DNA of 37,775 nucleotides from Desulfobacteraceae bacterium (GCA_024225635.1 JAAEMK010001076.1:1-37775); one strand, 5' to 3'; positions 16,421 through 23,699 are shown, numbered from the stretch's first letter. The notes: generated by a model from the letters alone, not told the origin. Numbers and translations are program-made.

Positions 16421-17249
16421 ACAGATAGACCAGCAGATAGCAGACCTCGAGGCCTGCATAGACACAACGGCAGAGGTGACGGCGGATGAGCCCCTCCTCG
16501 TGGGAGTGGACCTTGGAACCGCCTACATCGTCGTTGTGGTGTTAAACAGTGAAAAAAAACCGGTGGCCTGCGCCATGGAGTTCGCCCAGGTGATCAAGGA
16601 CGGCCTGGTGGTGGACTACATCGGCGCCAGCAGGATCGTCAAGAAGCTTGTGGACCAGCTGGAAGAACGGCTGGGCAGAACCCTTGAGGAAGCTGCCATT
16701 GCGGTCCCCCCGGGAACCGGGGAGCGGGATTCCAAAACCCACACCTATGTGGTGGAGGGGGCGGGCCTCACCGTCACCTCGATCCTTGACGAACCCACGG
16801 CGGCCAATGCCGTACTGGGCATCGAGGACGGGGTCGTTGTGGACATCGGCGGCGGCACCACCGGGCTCTCGGTACTGGAAAAGGGCAAGGTGGTATACGT
16901 GGCGGATGAAGCCACCGGCGGTACCCATCTGACCCTGGTCCTGTCCGGCAACCACCGGGTGGAGTTTGAAGAGGCCGAGGCCATAAAAAAAGATCCGGAA
17001 CGCCAAGGGGAAACCCTGCTGGTGGTCACCCCGGTGATCCAGAAGATGGCCTCCATCGTCCGGAACCATATCGAGGGCAGAAAAGTCACCGGGGTATACC
17101 TTGTGGGCGGTACCTGCTGCCTCAAGAACTTTGAAAAGGTGTTTGAGAAGGCCCTGGGCCAACCGGTTTTCAAACCGGCCAACCCCTTTCTCGTGACACC
17201 CCTCGGCATCGCCCTCAAATGCGGCACCCAGGAGACACCATGGAGTTAG
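16410..17249 (+). CDS. eutJ: EutJ, Hsp70-like ethanolamine utilisation protein
   Basis: This 279-residue actin/Hsp70-fold ATPase (E. coli EutJ about 278) is a proposed chaperone of the Eut BMC; its exact role is not established. Motifs: LLVGVDLGTAYIVVVVLN (~29-46), EPTAANAVLG (~130), GVVVDIGGGTTGLSVL (~146) and VYLVGGTCCLKNFE (~230). It starts at TTG 16410, chosen because AGGAG lies at 16398-16402 and the family length fits. It overlaps pduL upstream and the next gene by 10 bases, showing tight translational coupling. Confidence 0.93.
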   Translation: MNFEQIDQQIADLEACIDTTAEVTADEPLLVGVDLGTAYIVVVVLNSEKKPVACAMEFAQVIKDGLVVDYIGASRIVKKLVDQLEERLGRTLEEAAIAVPPGTGERDSKTHTYVVEGAGLTVTSILDEPTAANAVLGIEDGVVVDIGGGTTGLSVLEKGKVVYVADEATGGTHLTLVLSGNHRVEFEEAEAIKKDPERQGETLLVVTPVIQKMASIVRNHIEGRKVTGVYLVGGTCCLKNFEKVFEKALGQPVFKPANPFLVTPLGIALKCGTQETPWS

Positions 17250-17866
17250 AAGACCTGATCCAGAAGCTGACCCGGGACATTCTCCAGCAGCTGAACGATG
17301 AAACAGAACCCGGGACCGGGGGTGGGGCCGAAGCAAAAACCCAAAGCGAGACTGTCCTGATATTTGGAAAGAAGGAGGACACTTACACCGAGCCCCTTCT
17401 CTCCCTGATCAACAGCAACGCCCGCATCCTGTTTCTGGATGAGGACTGGAGGGACAAGGCCATAGACCGCTACGTCCTTCCCCTGCTCACCCTGGGCCAG
17501 ATGGGCGAACTCGCCCAGGGAACGGCCCGGGGACGAATCGGCGGAGAAGTGCTTACCACGGTTCTTTCCGGCAAAACCGTTGAAGTGGTCCAATACGGTT
17601 ACACCTATTACATGGAGACCGCGCCGGAACCGCTGCTGAGGCTGTACGAAACCCAGAAGGAAACCCTGAAGGGATTCGGAATCAAGGAGTTCGAGCCCAT
17701 GGCGAAAGACCTCCTGCGGTCCAGAAAACGGGTGGTCACGGAAACCGAGGTAAAAAACGCCAGGGACAAGGGGGCTTCGACCCTCCAGGTTCCGGCGGAC
17801 GCCTGTATAACGCCCCTAGCAGAAGAGTTTGCCAGGGACAATTCAATAGAAATCCTGAAACGATAG
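17240..17866 (+). CDS. Unknown BMC-locus protein with targeting helix and EutT-like C-terminal module
   Basis: This 208-residue protein has three visible parts. The N-terminal amphipathic helix MELEDLIQKLTRDILQQLND plus a Gly-rich linker resembles cargo-targeting peptides. A middle alpha/beta region (~37-160) starts with VLIFGKKEDTYTEPLLSLI, a Rossmann-like or flavoprotein-like opening that I cannot assign firmly. The C-terminus (~165-208; VVTETEVKNARDKG, LQVPADACITPLAEEFARDNSIEIL) matches the N-terminal module of EutT. Start 17240 has GGAG 7 bases upstream; an ATG at 17219 lies farther inside eutJ. Between eutJ and eutN, it is likely a lumen protein. No catalytic function is assigned. Confidence 0.8.
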   Translation: MELEDLIQKLTRDILQQLNDETEPGTGGGAEAKTQSETVLIFGKKEDTYTEPLLSLINSNARILFLDEDWRDKAIDRYVLPLLTLGQMGELAQGTARGRIGGEVLTTVLSGKTVEVVQYGYTYYMETAPEPLLRLYETQKETLKGFGIKEFEPMAKDLLRSRKRVVTETEVKNARDKGASTLQVPADACITPLAEEFARDNSIEILKR

Positions 17867-17876
17867 GGGTGGTTCA

Positions 17877-18152
17877 ATGATTATTTGCAAAGTATTAGGA
17901 AGTGTGTGGGCAACCCGCAAGGACGATGCCCTCAGCGGCGTTAAACTGATGATCGTACGGCGGCTGGAGGTGTGCAACAACACCGAGACCGAAAGTTTTG
18001 TCGCCGCCGACTTTGTCGGGGCCGGTATCGGAGACCGTGTCCTTGTGGCAACGGGCAGCTCGGCCAGGAACGCATGCGGTCAGGCGGATGCTCCCATCGA
18101 TGCGACCATCGTGGGCATCATAGATGAACTTGAAACAGGGATGGGCGACTAA
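17877..18152 (+). CDS. eutN: BMC vertex protein EutN (BMC-P)
   Basis: This 91-residue EutN/CcmL pentamer caps the vertices of the BMC shell. Typical features are the N-terminal MIICKVLGSVWATRKDDAL, LSGVKLMIVRRLE, the loop GAGIGDRVLVATGSSAR and the C-terminal DATIVGIID. It is the only BMC-P in the window, so the shell has a single vertex type. Its stop is directly followed by the ATG of the next shell gene. Confidence 0.95.
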   Translation: MIICKVLGSVWATRKDDALSGVKLMIVRRLEVCNNTETESFVAADFVGAGIGDRVLVATGSSARNACGQADAPIDATIVGIIDELETGMGD

Positions 18153-18701
18153 ATGAGCACCCTGGGTCTTGTAGAAACAAAAAGCATTGCAGCCGGTGTC
18201 CGGGTGGCGGATATGATGATGAAGCGGGCCGGCGTGGATCTTGTCAAGGCTTCCACCATCTGTTCCGGACGGTATATGATCCAGGTTTCCGGCAACCGGG
18301 AAGAGGTGAAGACCTCGGTGGAGGCGGCAAGGGAATCCGGCGCCATCCTGGCCGGTACCTTCGTGATCTCCAACATCAGCCCGGAAGTGCTGGCGGCCCT
18401 AAAACACGCGGCTCCTGTGAGCAGAAACAATGCCCTGGCGGTAATTGAGTGCAAAACCGCCACGGCCGGCATTGCCGCGGCCGATGCCGCCGTAAAGGAG
18501 TCAGGGGTGGCGTTGCCCAAACTTGTCACGGGCCAGGGAATCATGGGGAAATCCTACTTTGTCCTGGCGGGGGAGCTTACCGCGGTGGAAGCAGGTACCA
18601 GTGCAGCAAAGCAGATCCTTGGAAAAAAGCTCATCGAAGCCGTTGTCATCCCCTCCCCCGACTTTTCGGTAATGAACGCTCTTATAAAGGTTGAAAGGTA
18701 A
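18153..18701 (+). CDS. PduT-like tandem BMC shell protein, copy A
   Basis: This 182-residue trimeric BMC-T has two BMC domains (LGLVETKSIAAGVRVADMM, residues ~3-85; ALAVIECKTATAGIAAADAAV, ~96-180). Cys37 in STICSGRYMIQ sits where PduT has the pore cysteine that binds a 4Fe-4S cluster. Only one such cysteine per protomer is at that place, as in PduT. It starts one base after the eutN stop. No pduS is next to it; the pduS-like gene is 2.5 kb downstream. An electron or redox role across the shell is inferred from PduT. Confidence 0.87.
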   Translation: MSTLGLVETKSIAAGVRVADMMMKRAGVDLVKASTICSGRYMIQVSGNREEVKTSVEAARESGAILAGTFVISNISPEVLAALKHAAPVSRNNALAVIECKTATAGIAAADAAVKESGVALPKLVTGQGIMGKSYFVLAGELTAVEAGTSAAKQILGKKLIEAVVIPSPDFSVMNALIKVER

Positions 18702-18705
18702 AACC

Positions 18706-19107
18706 ATGGGTAAGACACTGATTAGATGCAACTGTATCGACCAGCACATCTGCCGGGAAACCAATACAATTTATATGAACAACTCCATGCTCCTGACCTC
18801 TGAGGCCAAGGATTACCTCAGGAACAAGGGGATCGCCATCGTTTACGGTGAAAAACCGGAAACTCCGGCGGCACCGGAAGCTCCAGCGGCACCGGAAGCT
18901 CCAGCAGCAGCGGAGACACCTGAGGCACCGGCCCCGGCCTGTGAGCCCGAGGCAACCGATGCCCCCTGCCCGGCCCCGGAGCCGGGCGAGATGGAGAAAA
19001 TCATGGAAACGGTAATCACCATCCTCAGGGACGAGTACCGGATAACAGACACCAAAACACTGAAAGATCTCGGTTTAAAAATTATAACCAGGGTAAATTC
19101 AAACTAA
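18706..19107 (+). CDS. Small two-module BMC-locus protein with EutT-N-like domain
   Basis: This 133-residue protein of unknown function has an N-terminal module (~1-50) aligning with the EutT N-terminus (NSMLLTSEAKDYLRNKGIAIVYGE against GQIITPSAAQFLGEKQVALVRFGE). A Pro/Ala/Glu linker follows, with near repeats of APEAPA (~52-95). The C-terminal segment (~97-133) contains GEMEKIMETVITILRDEY, an amphipathic helix like the locus's encapsulation peptides. Cys at CNCIDQHIC could bind metal. Start ATG 18706 has GAAAGG upstream. The layout suggests a scaffold or adaptor that links a cargo-binding module to the shell; this is inference. Confidence 0.75.
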   Translation: MGKTLIRCNCIDQHICRETNTIYMNNSMLLTSEAKDYLRNKGIAIVYGEKPETPAAPEAPAAPEAPAAAETPEAPAPACEPEATDAPCPAPEPGEMEKIMETVITILRDEYRITDTKTLKDLGLKIITRVNSN

Positions 19108-19125
19108 CACAAGGAGTAAGGTATT

Positions 19126-19404
19126 ATGAACGCATTGGGAATGATCGAAACAAAGGGACTGGTCGGAGCCATTGAAGCCGCGGACGCCATGGTAAAGGCC
19201 GCCAATGTAAAACTCGTCGGTCGCGAGCAGGTGGGCAGCGGTCTTGTAACGGTAATGGTCCGGGGTGATGTAGGCGCCGTCAAGGCTGCAACCGACGCAG
19301 GCGCTGCCGCTGCCGACCGGGTGGGCGAGCTGGTCAGCATCCATGTCATCCCAAGACCCCACATGGACGTCGAAGGCATCCTCCCCTCCTGCTCTGCGGA
19401 GTAG
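19126..19404 (+). CDS. eutM: BMC-H shell protein EutM (copy 2)
   Basis: This 92-residue second EutM is nearly identical to copy 1: about 8 differences over 84 aligned residues, plus a distinct tail ending PSCSAE with one cysteine. It has the same pore motif and edge motif. It follows the small adaptor-like gene by 18 bases, with AAGGAG upstream. High similarity points to recent duplication or gene conversion. A large hairpin follows, so this gene may end a sub-transcript. Confidence 0.96.
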   Translation: MNALGMIETKGLVGAIEAADAMVKAANVKLVGREQVGSGLVTVMVRGDVGAVKAATDAGAAAADRVGELVSIHVIPRPHMDVEGILPSCSAE

Positions 19405-19431
19405 CGGCGGCTGCCCTTATTAAAAAAGGTC

Positions 19432-19516
19432 TGATCACCGGGGATCGTTTGAAGTGATCCGATATAGGGGGCCGGGCTTTTTTATTGTATTTTTATCAAT
19501 AAGAACGCCCGGCCCC
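19432..19516 (+). terminator. Internal hairpins between eutM and eutQ, possible attenuator
   Basis: GGGGCCGGGC (19468-19477) and GCCCGGCCCC (19507-19516) are perfect 10-bp arms, with a T-rich 29-base loop beginning TTTTTTATT. Just upstream, GATCAC (19432-19437) and GTGATC (19454-19459) form a weaker arm pair. The 165-base gap is the largest inside the operon after eutE. It may reduce transcription into eutQ-eutG-pduST, or protect the shell mRNA end. Confidence 0.5.
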
Positions 19517-19569
19517 ATGGATTGTCATTGACACACGTAAACGGTTTGTTGTAAAAAGCGAGGTTTAAA

Positions 19570-20022
19570 ATGGATATTGATGAAAAAATGCTTGAAAATC
19601 TCATCCGCAAGGTTCTTTCCGAACAGCTGGCAAATTGCCGGACAGACGAAACCAAAACCATTGACAGAAACAGCGGTGTGATCACCATAAAGGCGCCTGC
19701 CGTGCAAACCGAGCGGTTTGATACGGGCAAGCCCGGAGACCAGGTCTTTCTCAAGGATGCAGTCACCCTTGAAGAGAGCCCGAGAATGATGTTCGGCATC
19801 ATGGAGATGAAAGAGGGCTCGGCCTTTGACTGGACCCTTGGGTATGACGAAGTGGACTACATCATCGACGGCACCCTGGAAATCACGGTTGACGGTGTTA
19901 AAAGCACAGCAAGCAAAGGTGAAATCATCTTTATCCCCATGAACACCTCCGTGACCTTCAGCACTCCGGATTCAACACGGTTCATGTACGTGACCTATCC
20001 GGCAAACTGGAGTGACCAATAG
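19570..20022 (+). CDS. eutQ: EutQ, short cupin-domain form
   Basis: This 150-residue protein against about 230 in enterobacteria keeps the C-terminal cupin (~55-145: EGSAFDWTLGYDEVDYIIDGTLEITVDG, KGEIIFIPMNTSVTFS). An N-terminal helix MLENLIRKVLSEQL is followed by a short linker and resembles an encapsulation peptide. Salmonella EutQ has been reported to act as an acetate kinase. If that activity needs only the cupin domain, it would close the PduL-dependent ATP pathway here. GAGG lies about 8 bases before ATG 19570. Confidence 0.9.
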   Translation: MDIDEKMLENLIRKVLSEQLANCRTDETKTIDRNSGVITIKAPAVQTERFDTGKPGDQVFLKDAVTLEESPRMMFGIMEMKEGSAFDWTLGYDEVDYIIDGTLEITVDGVKSTASKGEIIFIPMNTSVTFSTPDSTRFMYVTYPANWSDQ

Positions 20023-20054
20023 TTTAAATATATTAAGAATCAAAGGAAGTACCA

Positions 20055-21161
20055 GTGACACAGTTTAACGGAAAAACGAAAATTTGTTATGATGAAAACG
20101 CCATGGAGGTCCTTGAGACCCTGGACGCCAAGCACGCGCTTCTGGTCACGGATCCCTTCATGGTCAAGACCGGCTTTTCAAAAAGAATCGTCAGCCATCT
20201 TGAACGGGCAAACATCGCCTATACCATTTTTGGCAACGTGGAACCGGACCCGTCGTTGAACACCGTTAAACAGGGAATGCTGGCAATGGATGACGCCACG
20301 GACGTGATCATCGCCCTGGGCGGCGGCTCTGCCATCGATACGGCAAAAGCCATCCTCTATTTCTGCTACAAAGCCGCCCCGGAAGGCAAAAAACCGATCC
20401 TGGTGGCCATTCCCACCACCAGCGGCACCGGCTCCGAGGTGACGGCGTTCTCAGTGGTGACGGATACGGAAAAAGGAATCAAGCTTCCCCTGGTGGACGA
20501 ACTCATGATTCCGGACATGGCGGTTCTCGATGCCAGGTTCACAAGGACGGTTCCGGCCTCGGTAACTGCGGCCACCGGCATGGATGTTCTCACCCACGCC
20601 ATCGAAGCCTACACCGCCCGCAAGGCCAACGCCTTCACCAACCTTTACGCGGAACAGGCCATCAAATACGTGTTCAAGTACCTGGCCCGGTCCTACAGCA
20701 ACGGTGATGACATGATCGCCAGGGAGAAGATGCTCCTTGCATCATGCATGGCCGGCATGGCGTTCAACAACGCGGGACTCGGCATCTGCCACAGCGTTGC
20801 CCATGCCCTGGGCGGCGCCTTCCACGTGCCCCATGGAAAGGCAAACTCCCTGGTACTTCCCCATGCAATCCGGTTCAACACCTTTGACGCAGGCGAGAAA
20901 TACCGCTCAATCGCCGCTCTTCTGGGCCTGCCCTCGGCCACCATTGACGAGGGTGTAACCAGCCTTGTCCACGGCATCGAGTGGCTCAACGAGCAGATGG
21001 GCATCCCCAGCCGGGTCAGGGATCTTGGCATAGAGCAGGCCGATTACTCGGCAGCCATTCCCACCATGGCGGCCCATGCCCTGGACGACCCCTGCACCGA
21101 AGGGACCCCGAGGCTCCCCAGCATCAGCGACCTCAAAACCATTTTCGAGCAACTCTATTAG
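20055..21161 (+). CDS. eutG: Iron-containing alcohol dehydrogenase (EutG role)
   Basis: This 368-residue group III alcohol dehydrogenase reduces acetaldehyde to ethanol and regenerates NAD. Motifs: IIALGGGSAIDTAKA (~80), IPTTSGTGSEVTAFSV (~122), MDVLTHAIEAY (~180) and the metal-binding HSVAHALGGAFHVPHGKAN (~252-270). It starts at GTG 20055 with AAGGAAG upstream. It is shorter than enterobacterial EutG (about 395-404) and lacks the N-terminal extension, so targeting to the lumen may rely on protein partners. Confidence 0.92.
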   Translation: MTQFNGKTKICYDENAMEVLETLDAKHALLVTDPFMVKTGFSKRIVSHLERANIAYTIFGNVEPDPSLNTVKQGMLAMDDATDVIIALGGGSAIDTAKAILYFCYKAAPEGKKPILVAIPTTSGTGSEVTAFSVVTDTEKGIKLPLVDELMIPDMAVLDARFTRTVPASVTAATGMDVLTHAIEAYTARKANAFTNLYAEQAIKYVFKYLARSYSNGDDMIAREKMLLASCMAGMAFNNAGLGICHSVAHALGGAFHVPHGKANSLVLPHAIRFNTFDAGEKYRSIAALLGLPSATIDEGVTSLVHGIEWLNEQMGIPSRVRDLGIEQADYSAAIPTMAAHALDDPCTEGTPRLPSISDLKTIFEQLY

Positions 21162-21199
21162 AATAAACGCTGATGGAATAATAGAATGATGAGATTGGA

Positions 21200-22531
21200 A
21201 TGAAAGAAACGATCATAGAAAAAGTAAAACAGGCAGGGATTGTGGGAGCCGGCGGCGCCGGTTTCCCCACCCATGTCAAGGTAAATGCCAAGGTCGATAC
21301 CGTGCTTGTGAACGGTGCCTCCTGTGAACCGCTCCTCATGAGCGACCCCTATCTCCTGGAGCAGGAGATCGACACGGTGATAAAAGGGCTGAAAGCGGTC
21401 CTGGACGCCACCGGCGCCACTGAAGGCATCATCTGCCTCAAGGGAAAACACGCCAAAGCCATGGAAGTCGTGGCCAATGCCGTCAAGAACGACAGCGATC
21501 CGCGGATCAAGATGTTCGAGCTTGAAGACTTCTACCCCGCCGGGGACGAGCATGTGCTGGTCAACGAGGTGATGGGACGCACGGTCCCGGAAGCCGGGCT
21601 CCCCCTAAACGTGGGCGCCGTGGTCAGCAACGTGGAATCCCTCTACAACATCGCCCTTGCCATGGAGGACAAACCCGTCACCCACCGCTATCTCACCGTC
21701 ACCGGCGAGATCCGCAATCCCATGGTGGTAAAGGTCCCCGTTGGATCACAGGTTTCCGAGGTGCTGGACTTTGCGGGCGGCTCCCTGATCCCCGGGTACA
21801 GGGTGGTGGACGGCGGTCCCATGATGGGCCGGGTGCTCGACACCACGGACCGTCCGGTCACCAAGACCACCTCCGGCCTCATCGTGCTTTCCGAAAACCA
21901 CAACGTGGTTGCCGGCAAGATCCGTGATCCCCGGGTGATCCGGCGAATCAGCACCACGGTCTGCTGCCAGTGCAGCCAGTGTACGGACATGTGCCCCCGG
22001 AACCTCCTGGGACACAATCTCCACCCCCACAAGCTCATGCGCTCCTATGCCTCGGACATGGTTCCCGTGGAAGCGCGCAAGGAAGCCCTGCTCTGCTCCG
22101 AATGCGGCATCTGCGAGAAATTCGCCTGCCCCATGGGCATCAGCCCCAGGGAAGTGAACGCCCAGATCAAACGCGAGCTTGCAGCCGAGGGAATCCGGCC
22201 CCAGTCAACTGGACAGGAGCCGGTGAACAACCCCTTCAAGGCCACCCGCCACGTCCCCACAAAACGGTTGATGCAGCGCCTGGATGTCGCCCAATACGAC
22301 ACCCATCCCCCCTTCAGCCGGACGGAGTTCGTCCCGAGCCATGTGACGCTCCTGCTGGGACAGCACATCGGCGCACCCGCAATGCCGGTTGTTGCCGAGG
22401 GCGATAGCGTGACCGCAGGAGACCTTGTGGCCGAAATCCCGGAGAAAGCCCTGGGCGCCAGAATCCATGCCAGCATCACCGGCGTGGTAACAAAGGTCAC
22501 CAAGGACGCTGTTACAATTAAACATCAGTAA
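21200..22531 (+). CDS. pduS: PduS-like RnfC-type flavo-iron-sulfur protein
   Basis: This 443-residue redox protein resembles PduS, a cobalamin reductase of propanediol BMCs. It has an N-terminal Gly-rich nucleotide/FMN region (GIVGAGGAGFPTHVK, ~13-27), an SLBB domain (~180-240), and two 4Fe-4S motifs (CCQCSQCTDMCP ~254; CSECGICEKFACP ~298). The C-terminal barrel-sandwich part ends ITGVVTKVTKDAVTIK. It is followed 16 bases later by a pduT-like shell gene, the same pair as pduST. Likely roles are reducing cob(III)alamin for EutT or oxidising NADH and passing electrons out through PduT. Enterobacterial eut operons lack this pair. Confidence 0.9.
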   Translation: MKETIIEKVKQAGIVGAGGAGFPTHVKVNAKVDTVLVNGASCEPLLMSDPYLLEQEIDTVIKGLKAVLDATGATEGIICLKGKHAKAMEVVANAVKNDSDPRIKMFELEDFYPAGDEHVLVNEVMGRTVPEAGLPLNVGAVVSNVESLYNIALAMEDKPVTHRYLTVTGEIRNPMVVKVPVGSQVSEVLDFAGGSLIPGYRVVDGGPMMGRVLDTTDRPVTKTTSGLIVLSENHNVVAGKIRDPRVIRRISTTVCCQCSQCTDMCPRNLLGHNLHPHKLMRSYASDMVPVEARKEALLCSECGICEKFACPMGISPREVNAQIKRELAAEGIRPQSTGQEPVNNPFKATRHVPTKRLMQRLDVAQYDTHPPFSRTEFVPSHVTLLLGQHIGAPAMPVVAEGDSVTAGDLVAEIPEKALGARIHASITGVVTKVTKDAVTIKHQ

Positions 22532-22547
22532 TCGAGGTTGATAGATA

Positions 22548-23099
22548 ATGAACTTTAGAACAATCGGCTCTGTGGAGCTTAACAGCATAGCCGTCGGAAT
22601 CCATGTGGCCGACGAGATGGTAAAGGCCGCCAATGTCGACCTCTTGATGTCCCGTCCCACCTGCCCCGGACGCTATCTCATCATTGTTGCCGGCGATACC
22701 GGCTCGGTAAAAACAGCCGTGGAAACAGGAAGGGACATCGGCAAGGAGATGGTCATCGACTGGTTCACCATCCCAAGCGTCCACCCCTCCGTCATCCCGG
22801 CCCTGGGCGGCACCGCCATCGTCCCCGAAATCACGGCCCTGGGTGTCATCGAGACCTACACAACGGCCTCCTGCATCCTGGCCGCCGATGCCGCCGCCAA
22901 ATCAGGCATGGTGGATCTCATCGAGATCCGTTCAGCCTCCGGCCTTGGCGGAAAAGCCTTTGTCACCATGACCGGCGACGTGGGATCGGTTGAAGCATCT
23001 GTTGCGGCAGGAATCCAGGCCGTGGGCGATTCAGGCCCCGTGGCAAGCCACGTGGTCATCCCCTCCCCCAGCCAGGAACTGAAGCAGAAGCTCCTGTAA
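22548..23099 (+). CDS. pduT: PduT-like tandem BMC shell protein, copy B
   Basis: This 183-residue trimeric BMC-T shell protein has two BMC domains (~5-90 and ~98-180: ALGVIETYTTASCILAADAA). Cys39 in RPTCPGRYLII matches the PduT pore cysteine that ligates a 4Fe-4S cluster on the threefold axis. It directly follows the pduS-like gene, supporting an electron path between lumen and cytosol. Together with copy A at 18153 the locus has two PduT-like trimers, which differ in the second domain. It is the last gene of the BMC operon before a strong terminator. Confidence 0.92.
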   Translation: MNFRTIGSVELNSIAVGIHVADEMVKAANVDLLMSRPTCPGRYLIIVAGDTGSVKTAVETGRDIGKEMVIDWFTIPSVHPSVIPALGGTAIVPEITALGVIETYTTASCILAADAAAKSGMVDLIEIRSASGLGGKAFVTMTGDVGSVEASVAAGIQAVGDSGPVASHVVIPSPSQELKQKLL

Positions 23100-23124
23100 G
23101 CCCACCAAAAAAAAGCACACCATT

Positions 23125-23155
23125 GCCCGGCACGCCATGTGCCGGGCTATTTTAT
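23125..23155 (+). terminator. Intrinsic terminator of the BMC operon
   Basis: GCCCGGCAC (23125-23133) and GTGCCGGGC (23139-23147) form a perfect 9-bp GC-rich stem with a 5-base loop, followed by TATTTTAT. It lies 26 bases after the pduT-like stop codon. Confidence 0.85.
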
Positions 23156-23208
23156 AGGAAATCGAAATCAAATCGTTAGTCTTGGCAAATGACCATGGAA
23201 AGACCGGG

Positions 23209-23643
23209 TCATGGTTGAGGATTTTGCAAGGCCAGACGTTTCTTCATATAAAGCTTGGAATGATTGCCGCAAAAGTCTTCCAATGTCCCAAAAACTTCAT
23301 ATCCTGATTTCTCATAAAACCCGGGGCTTTGAAAACTGTATGTGTACAGATACACACCGCCGCATTTTTTCTCAATACCCCTTTCCTCGGCTAAAGACAA
23401 GAGCTTTTTTCCTGCCCCCTGCCCCCTGAGATCTCCCCTGACCCAGAGACTTGCAATATAAAGCCAACCGCCGCCGATTTGTCCATGGATACCGGCTGTT
23501 ATTGAATTTGAATCATCAATTGCCTTAATAATAAAATTTTCATAGGAATAGTTATTAATTTGGGCGCAGTTAAACTGGAGTAATTGCTGCTCTAAAAAAT
23601 TAATTTCTTCCATTCCCGGATCAGACTCTAAAATAATTTCCAT
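23209..23643 (-). CDS. GNAT-family N-acetyltransferase
   Basis: About 144 residues from ATG 23643; a GTG at 23658 would add five residues, and neither start has a good ribosome site. The acetyl-CoA binding motif A is clear: LYIASLWVRGDLRGQGAGKKLLSLAEERG (R-G-x-G-x-G), and motif B follows (VYLYTYSFQSPGFYEKSGYEVFG). The substrate is unknown. Base composition is more AT-rich than the BMC genes next to it, hinting at separate ancestry. It is oriented against the BMC operon and probably unrelated to it. Confidence 0.85.
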   Translation of the reverse strand: MEIILESDPGMEEINFLEQQLLQFNCAQINNYSYENFIIKAIDDSNSITAGIHGQIGGGWLYIASLWVRGDLRGQGAGKKLLSLAEERGIEKKCGGVYLYTYSFQSPGFYEKSGYEVFGTLEDFCGNHSKLYMKKRLALQNPQP

Positions 23644-23660
23644 TAAGTAAACTCGCACGC

Positions 23661-23680
23661 ATAACCGGAAGTCCGGTTAT
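23661..23680. terminator. Perfect hairpin between GNAT and GGDEF genes
   Basis: ATAACCGGA-AG-TCCGGTTAT is a perfect 9-bp inverted repeat followed on the plus strand by TTTTTATTTA. The T-run is on the plus strand while both neighbouring genes are on the minus strand. On the minus strand the stem falls between the diguanylate cyclase gene and the GNAT gene. It may reduce readthrough into the GNAT gene. Confidence 0.5.
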
Positions 23681-23699
23681 TTTTTATTTATCTCCGATT

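Noticed and set aside
19528-19557. TTGACA-like promoter before eutQ
   Set aside because: The only matching -10 would put the start point about 10 bases before the ribosome site and ATG, with a poor -10; readthrough is simpler.
19405-19569. Possible B12 riboswitch or EutX-like RNA in the gap before eutQ
   Set aside because: No B12-box sequence was found; only simple inverted repeats are seen.
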